This document shows positions 1-12,147 of a stretch of 64,000 bases of DNA, in pieces. The stretch is from an uncultured Gammaproteobacteria bacterium (GTDB lineage: Bacteria; Pseudomonadota; Gammaproteobacteria; HK1), in assembly GCA_958295465.1 (NCBI GenBank), contig OY282353.1:2719001-2783000 (forward strand). Reading direction: 5' to 3'. The position numbers and the translations under genes are program-made. Within the stretch, counting starts at the first letter, position 1. Each line of letters starts with the position of its first letter. A model generated the notes under the pieces. The model was not told the DNA's origin. It worked only from the letters and a program-made list of their open reading frames with translations, and made no database searches.

Positions 1-967
1 CGACGAGAACGAAGAAGAGCTCCGGCTGCCGGGCACCGACGCTCCGGTCCACTACGTGCTCTCGTCCGGTGCATTCATCACCGTGCAGGAAGGTGGTGAG
101 GTCGGGATTGGCGACGTGATCGCCAGGGCCGCGGAGTCTTCCAAGACCCGCGACATCACCGGCGGCCTGCCGCGGGTCGCGGACCTGTTCGAGGCGCGCA
201 AGCCGAAGGAGGTGGCAGTGCTGGCCGAGGTGAGCGGGACAGTCAGCTTCGGCAGGGAGACCAAGGGCAAGCATCGCCTCATCATCACCGACGAAAAGGG
301 TGACCAGCACGATATGCTCGTGCCGAAATGGCGCCACATCCTCGTGTTCGAGGGCGAGCACGTCAAGCGGGGTGAGGTGGTCGTCGATGGGATGCCGAGC
401 TCGCATGACATCCTGCGTTTGCTCGGGGTGAGTGCGCTGGCGAAGTACATAGTGAACGAGGTACAGGAGGTCTACCGGCTCCAGGGTGTGAAAATCAACG
501 ACAAGCACATCGAAGTCATCGTGCGCCAGATGCTGCGAAAGGCCGAGATCGACGCCCCCGGCGACACGAGGCTTCTGCGCGGGGAGCAACTCGACCGAGC
601 CAGGGTGCTTGAAGAGAACGAGCGGGTGTGCGAGGAGGGTGGTAAGCAGGCCAGTTGGTCGCCGGTGCTGCTCGGCATCACGAAGGCGTCGTTGGCGACT
701 GAATCCTTCATTTCCGCTGCATCGTTCCAGGAGACGACCCGGGTACTGACCGAGGCCTCCGTCAACGGGAAGATCGACGCACTCCGAGGGCTCAAGGAGA
801 ACGTCATCGTCGGCCGGCTCATTCCATCCGGTACCGGCTTGGCGTATCACGCGGATCGGCGCAGGCGCCAAGCGCTCGACGAGGAACTGCTGGAACCGCA
901 GGCGGTGGAGGAGGCGTTCGCCAATGCCTTGGCCGAGGAGGACGCGCGTTCCGAGCAATCCGGTTAG
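1..967 (+). CDS. rpoC: DNA-directed RNA polymerase subunit beta' (3' part)
   Basis: This is the last 321 codons of the beta' subunit; the gene begins before the window and reads in frame from base 2. The subunit forms much of the RNA polymerase clamp and active centre. The visible part covers the C-terminal conserved region: a segment containing [16 protein letters not shown] followed by a beta-barrel-like insertion, then [21 protein letters not shown] and the helical block [18 protein letters not shown] that packs near omega, ending with LIPSGTG and an acidic tail. These blocks are the standard order for this family. It stops at TAG 965-967, 263 bases before rpsL, the usual rpoBC-to-str order. 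Confidence 0.98.
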   Translation, partial: DENEEELRLPGTDAPVHYVLSSGAFITVQEGGEVGIGDVIARAAESSKTRDITGGLPRVADLFEARKPKEVAVLAEVSGTVSFGRETKGKHRLIITDEKGDQHDMLVPKWRHILVFEGEHVKRGEVVVDGMPSSHDILRLLGVSALAKYIVNEVQEVYRLQGVKINDKHIEVIVRQMLRKAEIDAPGDTRLLRGEQLDRARVLEENERVCEEGGKQASWSPVLLGITKASLATESFISAASFQETTRVLTEASVNGKIDALRGLKENVIVGRLIPSGTGLAYHADRRRRQALDEELLEPQAVEEAFANALAEEDARSEQSG

Positions 968-1039
968 ATCCAGGCTGCGGTTGCCGGCCCCCGAGTCCTT
1001 GCTGCCGATTGAGATCAACGGAGCCGATACCGGACGGAC

Positions 1040-1066
1040 TTGACGTTACCCTGCCATCTCTATAAA
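1040..1066 (+). promoter_or_regulatory. candidate sigma70 promoter for the str operon
   Basis: A TTGACG hexamer (1040-1045) is followed by TATAAA at 1061-1066 (15-base spacer) or TAAAGT at 1063-1068 (17-base spacer). It lies in the 263-base gap between rpoC and rpsL, giving a leader of about 155 bases. The leader holds two perfect palindromes: CGGGTTGGAACCCG-type symmetry at 1091-1104 and CCCCGATATCGGGG at 1124-1137. The match to consensus is seen; promoter activity is inferred. Confidence 0.5.
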
Positions 1067-1230
1067 GTCCGCCAGCTTGTGCTCCGTGAGCGGGTTGGAA
1101 CCCGAAACAGCGTGCATCGGCGCCCCCGATATCGGGGCCGGGGATCGAACCGCAACACCTGCCTGGCCAGCCTCTTCCATTGGATCGAGAACGGGGCCAT
1201 TGTCCATTCATCCGGAACGAGCGGGAACGC

Positions 1231-1605
1231 ATGACGACGATCAATCAGTTGGTGCGCAAACCGCGCAAGCACCAGCACAAGAAGAGCAACGTTCCTGCGC
1301 TGCAGAGCTGTCCGCAGCGCAGGGGCGTATGCACGCGCGTCTACACCACGACGCCGAAAAAGCCGAATTCCGCGCTGCGAAAGGTCGCGAAGGTTCGGTT
1401 GACGAGCGGGGAAGAGGTCATCACCTATATCGGCGGTGAGGGGCATAATCTCCAGGAACACTCGGTCATCCTGATTCGGGGGGGGCGCGTGAAGGATCTT
1501 CCGGGCGTCAGGTATCACGTCGTCCGTGGCAGTCTGGATACGTCGGGGGTCTCGGATCGCCGCCAAGGCCGCTCCAAGTACGGCGCGAAGCGCCCAAAGG
1601 GTTGA
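1231..1605 (+). CDS. rpsL: 30S ribosomal protein S12
   Basis: The protein is 124 residues, the usual bacterial length, beginning [14 protein letters not shown]12 sits at the decoding centre of the small subunit. The [12 protein letters not shown] loop (K43) and the [13 protein letters not shown] loop (K88, P91) are intact, so the usual streptomycin-resistance positions look wild type. The ATG at 1231 fits the family N-terminus; the upstream in-frame extension to 1180 does not. It opens the str operon, 13 bases before rpsG. Confidence 0.98.
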   Translation: MTTINQLVRKPRKHQHKKSNVPALQSCPQRRGVCTRVYTTTPKKPNSALRKVAKVRLTSGEEVITYIGGEGHNLQEHSVILIRGGRVKDLPGVRYHVVRGSLDTSGVSDRRQGRSKYGAKRPKG

Positions 1606-1618
1606 TGGATCACGAGCC

Positions 1619-2089
1619 ATGCCGCGCCGCCGCGAAATCCCGCAACGCACCATTCTTCCGGATCCGAAGTTCGGAGACGGCACGCTCGCCAAGTTCATGA
1701 ACGTTCTCATGCTCGATGGAAAGAAATCCGTTGCGGAGCGGATGGTCTACGGCGCGCTCGATACCGTCGCCAACCGCACCAAGGAAGATCCGATTGAAGT
1801 CTTCAACCGGGCGCTGGACAACGTGCGTCCGGTGGTCGAGGTGAAATCGCGTCGGGTCGGTGGCGCCACCTACCAGGTTCCGGTGGAAGTGCGGACTTCA
1901 CGCAGGACCGCGCTTGCCATGCGGTGGCTGGTCGATGCGGCGCGGAGGCGCAACGAGAAATCCATGGGGCAGCGCCTTGCCCAGGAATTCATCGATGCGT
2001 CCGAGAACCGCGGGACCGCGGTCAAGAAGCGCGAAGATACTCACCGGATGGCAGAAGCAAACAAGGCGTTTTCGCATTACCGCTGGTAG
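1619..2089 (+). CDS. rpsG: 30S ribosomal protein S7
   Basis: The protein is 156 residues, beginning [19 protein letters not shown], with the conserved [15 protein letters not shown] helix and the [18 protein letters not shown] block. S7 nucleates assembly of the 30S head by binding the 3' major domain of 16S rRNA. In E. coli it also represses the str operon at the rpsL-rpsG junction. Here that junction is only 13 bases, shorter than the E. coli regulatory site, so I cannot point to an equivalent element. The ATG at 1619 matches the family start. Confidence 0.98.
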   Translation: MPRRREIPQRTILPDPKFGDGTLAKFMNVLMLDGKKSVAERMVYGALDTVANRTKEDPIEVFNRALDNVRPVVEVKSRRVGGATYQVPVEVRTSRRTALAMRWLVDAARRRNEKSMGQRLAQEFIDASENRGTAVKKREDTHRMAEANKAFSHYRW

Positions 2090-2149
2090 CGTCGCCAGCC
2101 ATTTCATAACTGTTCACCGCTGAACGAATGCCCAACAGGAAGTCTTCCG

Positions 2150-4249
<2,100 letters not shown>

Positions 4250-4285
4250 CTCGGCCTCTGATTCACGCTTTGCGAGGGAGCCGTT

Positions 4286-5476
4286 ATGGCCAAGGGCAAG
4301 TTCGAGCGCACGAAGCCGCACGTGAACGTTGGGACGATTGGACACGTTGACCACGGGAAGACGACGCTGACTGCGGCGATGACGCAGGTGCTGGCGCGCG
4401 AGTTTGGTGGGGATGTGAAGGCGTTCGACGAGATCGACAACGCGCCGGAGGAGCGGGCGCGTGGTATCACGATAGCGACGGCGCACGTGGAGTACGAATC
4501 GCGGGCGAGGCATTACGCGCACGTTGACTGTCCGGGGCACGCGGACTACGTGAAGAACATGATCACGGGGGCGGCGCAGATGGACGGTGCGGTTCTGGTG
4601 GTGTCGGCGGCGGACGGTCCGATGCCGCAGACGCGCGAGCACATATTGCTGGCGCGGCAGGTGGGAGTGCCGTACATCGTGGTGTATCTGAACAAGTGCG
4701 ACATGGTGGATGATGAGGAGTTGCTGGAGTTGGTGGAGATGGAGGTGAGGGAGTTGCTGGACAAGTACGAGTTTCCTGGTGACGACACGCCGGTGGTGCG
4801 GGGTTCGGCGCTGAAGGCGCTGGAGGGTGATGAGACGGGGATGGGAGAGGGTTCGGTGAAGTCGTTGGTGGAGGCGTTGGACGAATACATCCCGGAGCCG
4901 GAGCGTGCGGTGGACGGAGCGTTTTTGATGCCGGTGGAGGATGTATTTTCGATATCGGGACGAGGGACGGTGGCGACGGGTCGAGTAGAGCGAGGGGTGG
5001 TGAAGGTGGGTGAGGAGGTGGAGATAGTGGGGATGAAGGAGACGACGAAGACGACGTGCACGGGTGTTGAGATGTTTCGGAAGTTGCTGGACGAGGGTGT
5101 AGCGGGAGACAACATTGGGGTGTTGTTGCGTGGGGTGAAGCGTGACGAGATCGAGCGGGGGCAGGTGTTGGCGAAGCCGAGGAGCATCACGCCGCACACG
5201 CATTTCGAGGCGGAGGTGTATGTGTTGTCGAAGGACGAGGGGGGTCGTCACACGCCGTTTTTCAAGGGGTATCGTCCGCAGTTTTACTTTCGCACGACGG
5301 ATGTGACGGGTGAGGTTGAGTTGGGAGAAGGGGTTGAGATGGTGATGCCGGGGGACAATGTACAGATGGACGTGAAGCTGATAGCGCCGATCGCGATGGA
5401 GGAGGGTTTGCGGTTTGCGGTGCGCGAGGGCGGGCGCACGGTGGGTGCCGGCGTCGTCTCCAAAGTCATCGAATAA
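4286..5476 (+). CDS. tuf: elongation factor Tu
   Basis: EF-Tu delivers aminoacyl-tRNA to the ribosome. The protein is 396 residues with GHVDHGKT at 19-26, [20 protein letters not shown] and LNKCDMVD, followed by the beta-barrel domains 2 and 3. Codon use is unlike the neighbours: between about codon 5 and codon 381 I found no GCC, GTC, ACC or CTC; these families use almost only G-ending (GCG, GTG, ACG, CTG/TTG) codons, with some GTT. The first few codons and the last dozen (from GGC at 5429-5431) return to C-ending codons. See the finding on mosaic codon style. Only 5 bases separate the stop from rpsJ. Confidence 0.98.
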   Translation: MAKGKFERTKPHVNVGTIGHVDHGKTTLTAAMTQVLAREFGGDVKAFDEIDNAPEERARGITIATAHVEYESRARHYAHVDCPGHADYVKNMITGAAQMDGAVLVVSAADGPMPQTREHILLARQVGVPYIVVYLNKCDMVDDEELLELVEMEVRELLDKYEFPGDDTPVVRGSALKALEGDETGMGEGSVKSLVEALDEYIPEPERAVDGAFLMPVEDVFSISGRGTVATGRVERGVVKVGEEVEIVGMKETTKTTCTGVEMFRKLLDEGVAGDNIGVLLRGVKRDEIERGQVLAKPRSITPHTHFEAEVYVLSKDEGGRHTPFFKGYRPQFYFRTTDVTGEVELGEGVEMVMPGDNVQMDVKLIAPIAMEEGLRFAVREGGRTVGAGVVSKVIE

Positions 5477-5481
5477 GAGCA

Positions 5482-5793
5482 ATGGCAGATCAGATCATCA
5501 GGATTCGCCTCAAGGCGTTTGATCACCGGCTGATCGACCAGTCGGCGGCGGAGATCGTCGACACCGCGCGCCGGACCGGGGCATTGGTCAAGGGGCCGAT
5601 CCCGCTACCGACGAGGAAGGAGCGCTATACGATTCTGGTGTCTCCGCACGTGAACAAGGACGCCCGTGACCAGTACGAGCTGCGGACCCACAAGCGGATC
5701 CTCGACATCGTCAACCCTACCGACAAGACGGTCGATGCATTGATGAAGCTCGACCTCGCGGCGGGAGTGGATGTCCAGATCAAGCTGAACTGA
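5482..5793 (+). CDS. rpsJ: 30S ribosomal protein S10
   Basis: The protein is 103 residues ([19 protein letters not shown]), the family length, with the [13 protein letters not shown] loop. S10 is a tertiary-binding protein of the 30S head and, as NusE, a partner of NusB in transcription antitermination. It starts 5 bases after the tuf stop, so the long S10 leader through which L4 regulates the operon in E. coli is absent here. Confidence 0.98.
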   Translation: MADQIIRIRLKAFDHRLIDQSAAEIVDTARRTGALVKGPIPLPTRKERYTILVSPHVNKDARDQYELRTHKRILDIVNPTDKTVDALMKLDLAAGVDVQIKLN

Positions 5794-5810
5794 ATGCAGA
5801 GACGGACGAG

Positions 5811-6452
5811 ATGCCAATCGGACTGGTGGGGCGCAAGGCGGGAATGACGCGGATGTTCACCGACGCGGGTGAATCCATCCCGGTGACCGTCATCGTCGTG
5901 GAGCCGAACCGTGTCACTCGCCTCAAGACGGAAGAGACGGATGGTTATCGGGCCGTGCAATTGACCACCGGTACAAGGAAGCCGAATCGAGTGTCGAAGC
6001 CACAGGCCGGGCACTTGGCGAAGCATGGTGTCGATGCGGGTGAGGGGCTATGGGAGTTTCGCCTCGACGAGGGCGAAGGCGAGGAGTTCACTCCCGGTTA
6101 CGCCCTTGATGTGACGACGTTTGAAGCAGGCCAGAAGGTTGATGCGACCGGGACGAGCATCGGCAAGGGCTACGCCGGCGTAGTCAAACGACATCATTTC
6201 CGCACTCAGGACGCATCGCATGGCAATTCGCTCGCGCACCGCGCTCCTGGGTCGATCGGCCAGAATCAGACGCCGGGACGCGTGTTCAAGGGCAAGCGGA
6301 TGGCGGGACACATGGGCAACGTGCGCCGGACCGCACAGAATCTCGAGATCGTGCGGGTCGACAAGACACGAAACTCACTCCTGATCAAGGGTGCGATTCC
6401 AGGCCCGAAGGGTGGACGGATCATTGTGCGCCCGAGCGTCAAGGCGCGTTGA
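5811..6452 (+). CDS. rplC: 50S ribosomal protein L3
   Basis: The protein is 213 residues, beginning [16 protein letters not shown]. The extended loop [23 protein letters not shown] includes the Gln that PrmB methylates in E. coli. L3 is one of the first proteins to bind 23S rRNA near the peptidyl transferase centre. It lies 17 bases after rpsJ and 19 before rplD. Confidence 0.97.
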   Translation: MPIGLVGRKAGMTRMFTDAGESIPVTVIVVEPNRVTRLKTEETDGYRAVQLTTGTRKPNRVSKPQAGHLAKHGVDAGEGLWEFRLDEGEGEEFTPGYALDVTTFEAGQKVDATGTSIGKGYAGVVKRHHFRTQDASHGNSLAHRAPGSIGQNQTPGRVFKGKRMAGHMGNVRRTAQNLEIVRVDKTRNSLLIKGAIPGPKGGRIIVRPSVKAR

Positions 6453-6471
6453 GAACAGGCAGGGAAGCGAG

Positions 6472-7086
6472 ATGCACATCGATGTAGTATCGGATGCAGC
6501 GGACGCCGGCTCGGTGGATCTCGCGGACCGCACGTTCGCGGTCGACTACAACGAGCCGCTCGTGCATCAGGTCGTCACCGCGTACATGGCCGGAAGCCGC
6601 CGTGGGACGAAGGCAAGGAAATCACGCGCCGAGGTGCGTGGTGGTGGAGCGAAACCCTGGCGCCAGAAAGGGCTTGGACGGGCACGGGCAGGAAGTATCC
6701 GCAGCCCGATATGGCGCGGCGGCGGTGCGACGTTCGCGGCAAAGCCTCGAAGCTTCGAACAGAAGGTGAATCGCAAGATGTATCGGGGCGCGATGCGATC
6801 GATTCTTTCCGAGTTGATTCGCCGGGAGCGGCTCCTCGTAGTAGAAGATTTCGTTCTTGGGAAGCCGAAGACGAAGGATATGGTGGCTCGTCTCTCGACG
6901 TTGGGGCTTACCGATGTGCTCATTGTGACCGCACAGCAAGACGACACCCTCACGCTCGCGGCCCGCAACCTGCGTAACGTAGCGGTACAGCAGTGTGCGG
7001 AAGTGAGTCCCGTCAGTCTCCTCACCTTCGACAAGGTGATCATGACCGTGGCCGCCGCCAAACGAATCGAGGGGCGATTCGCATGA
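6472..7086 (+). CDS. rplD: 50S ribosomal protein L4
   Basis: The protein is 204 residues, starting [17 protein letters not shown], with the long basic loop ([34 protein letters not shown]) that lines the exit tunnel. In E. coli L4 is the autogenous regulator of the S10 operon, acting on a leader not visible here. The GAAGCGAG upstream and family alignment favour the ATG at 6472. The stop overlaps the rplW start by 4 bases (ATGA at 7083-7086). Confidence 0.97.
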   Translation: MHIDVVSDAADAGSVDLADRTFAVDYNEPLVHQVVTAYMAGSRRGTKARKSRAEVRGGGAKPWRQKGLGRARAGSIRSPIWRGGGATFAAKPRSFEQKVNRKMYRGAMRSILSELIRRERLLVVEDFVLGKPKTKDMVARLSTLGLTDVLIVTAQQDDTLTLAARNLRNVAVQQCAEVSPVSLLTFDKVIMTVAAAKRIEGRFA

Positions 7087-7385
7087 CCGACGAGCGGCTC
7101 ATGAACGTACTCGTTGCTCCCCATGTATCGGAAAAGAGCACACGGGTTGCGGATCGCCACAAGCAAATCACGTTCCGGGTGCTGACCGATGCTCGAAAGC
7201 CCGAGATCCGGCGGGCGGTGGAGAAGATGTTCAACGTCGAGGTCGAATCAGTGTCGGTGTTGAACGTGAAAGGCAAGAACAAGGGTCTCCGCGGGAGAAA
7301 TCGAGGGCGGCGCCCGGACTGGCGCAAGGCCTACGTCCGGCTGAAGCCCGGCCACGACATCGACTTCATGAGCCCGAGTGAGTAA
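7083..7385 (+). CDS. rplW: 50S ribosomal protein L23
   Basis: The protein is 100 residues, starting [20 protein letters not shown], with the globular PHVSEKSTR motif and the tunnel loop ([24 protein letters not shown]). L23 lies at the polypeptide exit and is the docking site for trigger factor and SRP. Its start overlaps the rplD stop by 4 bases, which suggests translational coupling. Confidence 0.97.
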   Translation: MTDERLMNVLVAPHVSEKSTRVADRHKQITFRVLTDARKPEIRRAVEKMFNVEVESVSVLNVKGKNKGLRGRNRGRRPDWRKAYVRLKPGHDIDFMSPSE

Positions 7386-7406
7386 TCGGCGCGGAGCGTA
7401 AATCCC

Positions 7407-8237
7407 ATGGCCATGATCCAGACGAAGCCTACTTCCGCCGGCCGCCGGTTCGTCGTCAAGGTGAAGACGGAGGAGTTGCACAAAGGCGGGCCGCATGAGC
7501 CGTTGCTCGCGAAGAAGTCCCGCACGGGCGGTCGCAACAACAAGGGTCGCATCACCATGCGGCACCGGGGCGGCGGCCACAAGCAGCGGTATCGAATCAT
7601 CGACTTCAAACGTGCAAAGGACGGCATACCGGCAAGGGTCGAACGAATCGAGTACGATCCGAACCGTAGCGCCCACATCGCCTTGCTGCTGTACGCCGAT
7701 GGTGAGCGCCGCTATATCATCGCCCCGCGCGGCGTCGTGAAGGGCGACGAGCTCGTGTCAGGTCGCGGTGCGCCGATTCGATCTGGGAATTGCCTGTTGT
7801 TGGCCGATATGCCGGTTGGCAGCACGTTGCACTGCGTCGAGTTCAAGCCCGGGAAAGGCGCCCAGATCGCGCGTAGCGCTGGCGCAAGCGTGCAACTGGT
7901 TGCGCGCGAAGGCAGTTTTGCGACGTTGCGGCTTCGGTCCGGCGAGCTGCGCAAGGTGCCGGTGGTGTGCCGCGCGACGATTGGTGAAGTCGGGAATCCG
8001 GAGCATTCCCTGCGTTCGCTCGGCAAGGCCGGCGCAACGCGTTGGCGCGGGCGCCGGCCGACGGTGCGCGGGGTCGCGATGAACCCCGTCGACCATCCGC
8101 ACGGCGGCGGAGAGGGCCGTTCTTCAGGCGGGCGGCACCCGGTGACGCCTTGGGGAGTGCCTACGAAAGGACACAAGACGCGACGTAACAAGAGGACTTC
8201 GATGATGATCGTACGTCGCAGGAATCGACGAAAGTAA
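7407..8237 (+). CDS. rplB: 50S ribosomal protein L2
   Basis: The protein is 276 residues (E. coli 273), with [12 protein letters not shown] near the start and the conserved C-terminal [14 protein letters not shown] segment containing the His linked to peptidyl transferase function. L2 is needed for subunit association and peptidyl transfer. ATG at 7407 gives [10 protein letters not shown]; an internal ATG at 7413 would give MIQTKPTS, and I cannot decide firmly between them. Confidence 0.98.
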   Translation: MAMIQTKPTSAGRRFVVKVKTEELHKGGPHEPLLAKKSRTGGRNNKGRITMRHRGGGHKQRYRIIDFKRAKDGIPARVERIEYDPNRSAHIALLLYADGERRYIIAPRGVVKGDELVSGRGAPIRSGNCLLLADMPVGSTLHCVEFKPGKGAQIARSAGASVQLVAREGSFATLRLRSGELRKVPVVCRATIGEVGNPEHSLRSLGKAGATRWRGRRPTVRGVAMNPVDHPHGGGEGRSSGGRHPVTPWGVPTKGHKTRRNKRTSMMIVRRRNRRK

Positions 8238-8252
8238 AGGGGGTACGTCGCC

Positions 8253-8528
8253 GTGCCACGCTCGATCAAGAAGGGGCCGTTTGTCGACAACCACCTTCTT
8301 CGCAAGGTTGAGGCGGCTCGGGCCGTGCACAGCAGGCGGCCCATCCGGACATGGTCCCGGCGGTCAATGGTTATCCCGGACATGATTGGACTCACGATCG
8401 CCATCCACAACGGCAGGCAGCACGTTCCGGTGCTCGTCACCGAGAACATGGTGGGACACAAGCTCGGCGAGTTTGCGCCGACTCGTACGTTCCGCGGTCA
8501 CGCTGCCGACCGGAAGGCAAAGAAGTAG
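8253..8528 (+). CDS. rpsS: 30S ribosomal protein S19
   Basis: The protein is 91 residues, [20 protein letters not shown], with [27 protein letters not shown], the standard S19 core. It forms a complex with S13 in the 30S head near the A-site tRNA. The start is GTG at 8253, the only start that gives the family N-terminus. Confidence 0.97.
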   Translation: MPRSIKKGPFVDNHLLRKVEAARAVHSRRPIRTWSRRSMVIPDMIGLTIAIHNGRQHVPVLVTENMVGHKLGEFAPTRTFRGHAADRKAKK

Positions 8529-8545
8529 GATCGGGAGCGATACTG

Positions 8546-8884
8546 ATGGAGGTCTCCGCAACATTGCGCTACGCCCGCCTGTCCCCGCAAAAGGCGAGCT
8601 TGGTTGCCGATCAGCTTCGAGGCCTGCCGGTGGAACGGGCCATCGAGATATTGACCTTCGGCAAACGCAAGGCTGCATCGACGTTGAAGAAGGTGATCGA
8701 GTCCGCAATTGCGAATGCGGAGCATAACGAAGGCGCAGATATCGACGAGCTTTGGGTCGGCGCCGTCCATGTGGACCAGGGGCCGACTTTTCGCCGGCAC
8801 CGGGCCCGGGCACGCGGCAGAGCGAGCAGAATCACGAAGCGCACCAGCCACATCACGGTGACCGTGACCGACGAGCGGGGATGA
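8546..8884 (+). CDS. rplV: 50S ribosomal protein L22
   Basis: The protein is 112 residues, starting [26 protein letters not shown]. The beta-hairpin that reaches into the exit tunnel ends [25 protein letters not shown]. The start at 8546 fits the family; longer in-frame extensions run back into rpsS and are not credible. The stop at 8882-8884 overlaps a possible alternative rpsC start. Confidence 0.97.
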   Translation: MEVSATLRYARLSPQKASLVADQLRGLPVERAIEILTFGKRKAASTLKKVIESAIANAEHNEGADIDELWVGAVHVDQGPTFRRHRARARGRASRITKRTSHITVTVTDERG

Positions 8885-8889
8885 CATCC

Positions 8890-9564
8890 ATGGGGCAGAA
8901 AGTACATCCGATAGGTATTCGGCTCGGGATCGTGAAGGACTGGTCATCGATCTGGTACGCGGAACGTGGCGAGTATGCAGACAACCTGAATACCGACATC
9001 GCGGTTCGCGCCTTTATCCGCAAGAAGCTCGGCCATGCCTCGGTCAGCCGTATCCACATCGAGCGCCCGGCCAAGAATGCACGCATCGTGATTCATACTG
9101 CCCGACCGGGGATCGTCATCGGGAAGAAGGGTGAGGACATCGAAGCACTGCGGGTGGAAATCTCGCAGATGATGGGCATTCCGGTGAACATCAGTGTCGA
9201 GGAGATCAGAAAGCCGGAACTCGATGCCTATCTCGTCGCGGAGAGTGTCGCGAACCAGCTCGAGAGGCGTATCATGTTCCGGCGCGCGATGCGGCGCGCG
9301 GTGACGAATGCAATGCGGCTCGGAGCCGAGGGGATCAAGGTCCGGGTATCCGGTCGTTTGAACGGCGCGGAGATCGCGCGCTCGGAGTGGTACCGGGAAG
9401 GGCGTGTCCCGCTGCACACCCTGCGCGCGGATATCGACTACGGATTCGCGGAAGCGAGGACCACCTACGGCGTGATCGGGGTGAAGACGTGGATTTTCAA
9501 GGGTGAGATTTTCGCTCGAGGTGAGGCCGGAAAGGGAGCGCAGTCGGAGGCTGCGATTGTTTGA
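8890..9564 (+). CDS. rpsC: 30S ribosomal protein S3
   Basis: The protein is 224 residues, starting [18 protein letters not shown]. The KH domain carries the GXXG-type loop [12 protein letters not shown], followed by the C-terminal domain with [35 protein letters not shown]3 lines the mRNA entry channel and has helicase activity. I chose ATG 8890 because GGGG at 8877-8880 lies 9 bases upstream. ATG 8881, overlapping the rplV stop, would add three residues. Confidence 0.97.
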   Translation: MGQKVHPIGIRLGIVKDWSSIWYAERGEYADNLNTDIAVRAFIRKKLGHASVSRIHIERPAKNARIVIHTARPGIVIGKKGEDIEALRVEISQMMGIPVNISVEEIRKPELDAYLVAESVANQLERRIMFRRAMRRAVTNAMRLGAEGIKVRVSGRLNGAEIARSEWYREGRVPLHTLRADIDYGFAEARTTYGVIGVKTWIFKGEIFARGEAGKGAQSEAAIV

Positions 9565-9578
9565 GGAGTCGAGCCGCC

Positions 9579-9992
9579 ATGATGCAGCCAAAGAGAACCA
9601 GGTATCGCAAGCAGCAAAAGGGCCGCAATCGCGGGCTTGCGACCACCGGGAACAGTGTGAGCTTCGGTGAATATGGGATGAAGGCCGTGACCCGCGGCCG
9701 TATTACCGCCCGCCAGATCGAGGCGGCTCGGAGGGCGATTACCCGCAAGGTTAAACGCGGGGCGAAGATCTGGATCCGGATCTTCCCGGACAAGCCGATT
9801 ACCAAGAAACCCCTGGAGGTCCGCCAGGGGAAAGGCAAGGGCAACGTCGAGTATTGGGTGGCCCGGGTTCAGCCGGGTCGGATGTTGTACGAGATGCAGG
9901 GCGTCGATGAAACGCTTGCGCGTGAGGCATTTCGGCTTGCAGCCGCCAAGTTGCCGGTGCAGACGACGTTCGTAAGCCGGACGGCGATTTGA
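9579..9992 (+). CDS. rplP: 50S ribosomal protein L16
   Basis: The protein is 137 residues, starting [19 protein letters not shown], with [15 protein letters not shown] and the [17 protein letters not shown] loop. L16 contacts A-site tRNA and helps form the peptidyl transferase centre. GAGGAG at 9563-9568 lies 10 bases before ATG 9579 and partly overlaps the rpsC stop. A second ATG follows immediately at 9582. Confidence 0.97.
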   Translation: MMQPKRTRYRKQQKGRNRGLATTGNSVSFGEYGMKAVTRGRITARQIEAARRAITRKVKRGAKIWIRIFPDKPITKKPLEVRQGKGKGNVEYWVARVQPGRMLYEMQGVDETLAREAFRLAAAKLPVQTTFVSRTAI

Positions 9993-9996
9993 TGAG

Positions 9997-10188
9997 ATGA
10001 ACATACGAGAGTTGAGAGCAATGAGCGACGATGACCTCCGAAAGGAGTTGTTCGATCTGAATCGGGAGGCTTTCAATCTCCGGATACAGAAGGGTATCGG
10101 ACAGTTGTCCCGTCCAAGTCAGGTCAGCGCGGTACGACGCGACATCGCCCGGGTGAAGACGATCTTGAGCGAGCGTGAACGAACATGA
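9997..10188 (+). CDS. rpmC: 50S ribosomal protein L29
   Basis: The protein is 63 residues ([19 protein letters not shown]), a two-helix protein with the [30 protein letters not shown] signature. It binds domain I of 23S rRNA next to L23 at the exit site. It starts 4 bases after rplP, and its stop overlaps the rpsQ start (ATGA at 10185-10188). Confidence 0.97.
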   Translation: MNIRELRAMSDDDLRKELFDLNREAFNLRIQKGIGQLSRPSQVSAVRRDIARVKTILSERERT

Positions 10189-10475
10189 GTGAATCGACAC
10201 TTTCTGAAACCAGGTCGTCGAATGCGAAGTCGACCACGCGGCCGCTGATCGGTCGGGTAGTCAGTGACAAGATGAACAAGACGGTGACCGTACTCGTCGA
10301 ACGGCGTGTGAAACATCCCCTGTACAAGAAGTACATTCGTCGCTCAACCAGGATTCATGCCCACGACGAGGCCGACGACTGCAACGTGGGTGATGAAGTT
10401 TCGATCGTGCAGTGTCGGCCCTTGTCCAGGACGAAGGCGTGGCGTGTGCACGAGATTATCGCGCGCGCGATATGA
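10185..10475 (+). CDS. rpsQ: 30S ribosomal protein S17
   Basis: The protein is 96 residues; the OB-fold core begins [22 protein letters not shown] and includes [21 protein letters not shown]. An N-terminal stretch of about 18 residues ([18 protein letters not shown]) is longer than in E. coli S17 (84 aa). S17 is a primary 16S rRNA binder of the 30S body. The start overlaps the rpmC stop by 4 bases and is the last gene of the S10 block. Confidence 0.96.
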   Translation: MSESTLSETRSSNAKSTTRPLIGRVVSDKMNKTVTVLVERRVKHPLYKKYIRRSTRIHAHDEADDCNVGDEVSIVQCRPLSRTKAWRVHEIIARAI

Positions 10476-10506
10476 GGGTCCTCCGGATTACGGTTGAGAT
10501 GGTCCG

Positions 10507-10875
10507 ATGATTCAGATGCAATCCATGCTTGACGCGGCCGACAACAGCGGTGCCCGCCGGCTGATGTGCGTCAAGGTGCTCGGGGGTTCGAAGCGTCGCT
10601 ACGCCCGGATTGGGGATATCGTGAAGGTCACCGTCAAGGAGGCGATTCCTCGGGGAAAGGTCAGGAAAGGGGAGATGTACAACGCGGTGGTCGTACGCAC
10701 GCGAAAGGGGGTGCGGCGTCCCGATGGTTCGCTCATACGGTTCGACCGAAACGCCGCGGTGCTGTTGACCAACCAGTTGCAGCCGATCGGTACCCGTATC
10801 TTCGGTCCGGTGACGCGCGAGTTGCGCCGAGAGCGGTTCATGAAGATCGTGTCGCTTGCGCCGGAAGTGCTCTAG
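10507..10875 (+). CDS. rplN: 50S ribosomal protein L14
   Basis: The protein is 122 residues ([21 protein letters not shown]), the invariant family length, with [28 protein letters not shown]14 lies at the subunit interface and binds the silencing factor RsfS. It opens the spc block, 31 bases after rpsQ; no separate strong promoter is obvious in that gap. Confidence 0.98.
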   Translation: MIQMQSMLDAADNSGARRLMCVKVLGGSKRRYARIGDIVKVTVKEAIPRGKVRKGEMYNAVVVRTRKGVRRPDGSLIRFDRNAAVLLTNQLQPIGTRIFGPVTRELRRERFMKIVSLAPEVL

Positions 10876-10879
10876 GATC

Positions 10880-11206
10880 ATGGCCATCCGGAAAATCAGG
10901 AAGGGAGACGAAGTCGTCGTCCTTGCGGGCCGCAACCGGGGCCAGCGCGGCAACGTATTGTCGGTGCACGCGGGCGATGATCGGATCGTGGTCGAAGGAG
11001 TCAACGTCGTCAAGCGGCATACCAAGCCGAATCCCCAGCAGGGGACCTCCGGGGGAATTATCGAAAAGGAGATGCCGATCCACGCCTCCAACGTAGCCTT
11101 GTTCAATCCGATCACCGGCAAGGGTGATCGAGTCGGGGCCAGGAAGCTGGAAGATGGACGGAAGGTTCGGTTTTTCAAATCCACGGGTGAAGTCGTTGAT
11201 CTCTGA
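10880..11206 (+). CDS. rplX: 50S ribosomal protein L24
   Basis: The protein is 108 residues, starting [24 protein letters not shown], a KOW motif. L24 is an assembly initiator that binds 23S rRNA domain I near the exit tunnel. The GGATC just upstream is a weak ribosome binding site; the start four bases after rplN suggests coupled translation. Confidence 0.97.
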   Translation: MAIRKIRKGDEVVVLAGRNRGQRGNVLSVHAGDDRIVVEGVNVVKRHTKPNPQQGTSGGIIEKEMPIHASNVALFNPITGKGDRVGARKLEDGRKVRFFKSTGEVVDL

Positions 11207-11251
11207 GATCTGCAGGCAATGCATGCCGGCAGCCACGAAGGGCACGAGGAA

Positions 11252-11794
11252 ATGACAAGGCTTCAGGACCTGTACCGCGAGTCGATTGCTCCGGGTCTCA
11301 AGGAGCGGTTCGGTTATTCGAGCCTCATGCAGGTTCCCAAGGTGGAGAAGGTCACGCTCAACATGGGAGTCGGCGAGGCAATCGGCGACAAGAAGGTCCT
11401 TGAGAACGCCGTGAACGACATGCAGTTGATCTCCGGACAGAAGCCGATCGTCACCAAGGCGAGGAAATCCGTGGCCGGATTCAAGATTCGGGAAGGTTGG
11501 TCTATCGGATGCAAGGTGACGCTTCGCAGGAGCATGATGTACGAGTTCCTTGATCGGCTCATCAACATAACCATACCCAGAATACGGGATTTCCGAGGAT
11601 TCAGCCGGCGGGCGTTCGATGGCCGTGGCAGCTATAATTTCGGGATCAAGGAGCAAATTGTCTTCCCGGAGATCGACTACGACAGGATCGATGCGATAAG
11701 GGGTCTGGATATTGCGATTACGACATCGGCTCATACCGATGAAGAGGCATTGGCTCTGCTGGCGGGATTCAAATTTCCGTTCCGTCAGAACTGA
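11252..11794 (+). CDS. rplE: 50S ribosomal protein L5
   Basis: The protein is 180 residues ([20 protein letters not shown]), with [43 protein letters not shown] and the IPRIRDFRG segment. L5 binds 5S rRNA with L18 and contacts P-site tRNA. ATG 11252 with an ACGAGGA ribosome binding site is preferred; an upstream ATG at 11219 would add 11 residues that do not fit the family. Confidence 0.97.
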   Translation: MTRLQDLYRESIAPGLKERFGYSSLMQVPKVEKVTLNMGVGEAIGDKKVLENAVNDMQLISGQKPIVTKARKSVAGFKIREGWSIGCKVTLRRSMMYEFLDRLINITIPRIRDFRGFSRRAFDGRGSYNFGIKEQIVFPEIDYDRIDAIRGLDIAITTSAHTDEEALALLAGFKFPFRQN

Positions 11795-11812
11795 AAACCA
11801 GGAATCCGGGAA

Positions 11813-12118
11813 ATGGCCAAACTCTCAGTGGTGAATCGGGAAGCGAAACGAAGGAAGCTCATCGTGAAGTATGCGGCAAGGCGCCGGACTCTCAAGGACA
11901 CGATCTGCAACCCGGAAACGACGTACGAAGAGCGCGAAGACGCGCAGAGGAAGCTTAACGCGTTGCCCAGGAACTCCTGTCCAGTCCGAATACGGAACAG
12001 GTGTCGATTGACGGGTCGTCCCCACGCGTACTATCGGAAGTTCGGGCTCGGCAGAAACAAACTGCGTGAGGCGGCAATGAGTGGCGACGTTCCCGGATTG
12101 GTGAAGGCAAGCTGGTAG
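11813..12118 (+). CDS. rpsN: 30S ribosomal protein S14
   Basis: The protein is 101 residues ([21 protein letters not shown]), the long form without the paired CxxC zinc ligands, as in E. coli, so it is the zinc-independent type. The C-terminal [25 protein letters not shown] is the conserved rRNA-binding part. It lies 18 bases after rplE. Confidence 0.97.
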   Translation: MAKLSVVNREAKRRKLIVKYAARRRTLKDTICNPETTYEEREDAQRKLNALPRNSCPVRIRNRCRLTGRPHAYYRKFGLGRNKLREAAMSGDVPGLVKASW

Positions 12119-12147
12119 CACGCGGCGGCAAGCGAGGTACAGCCACG

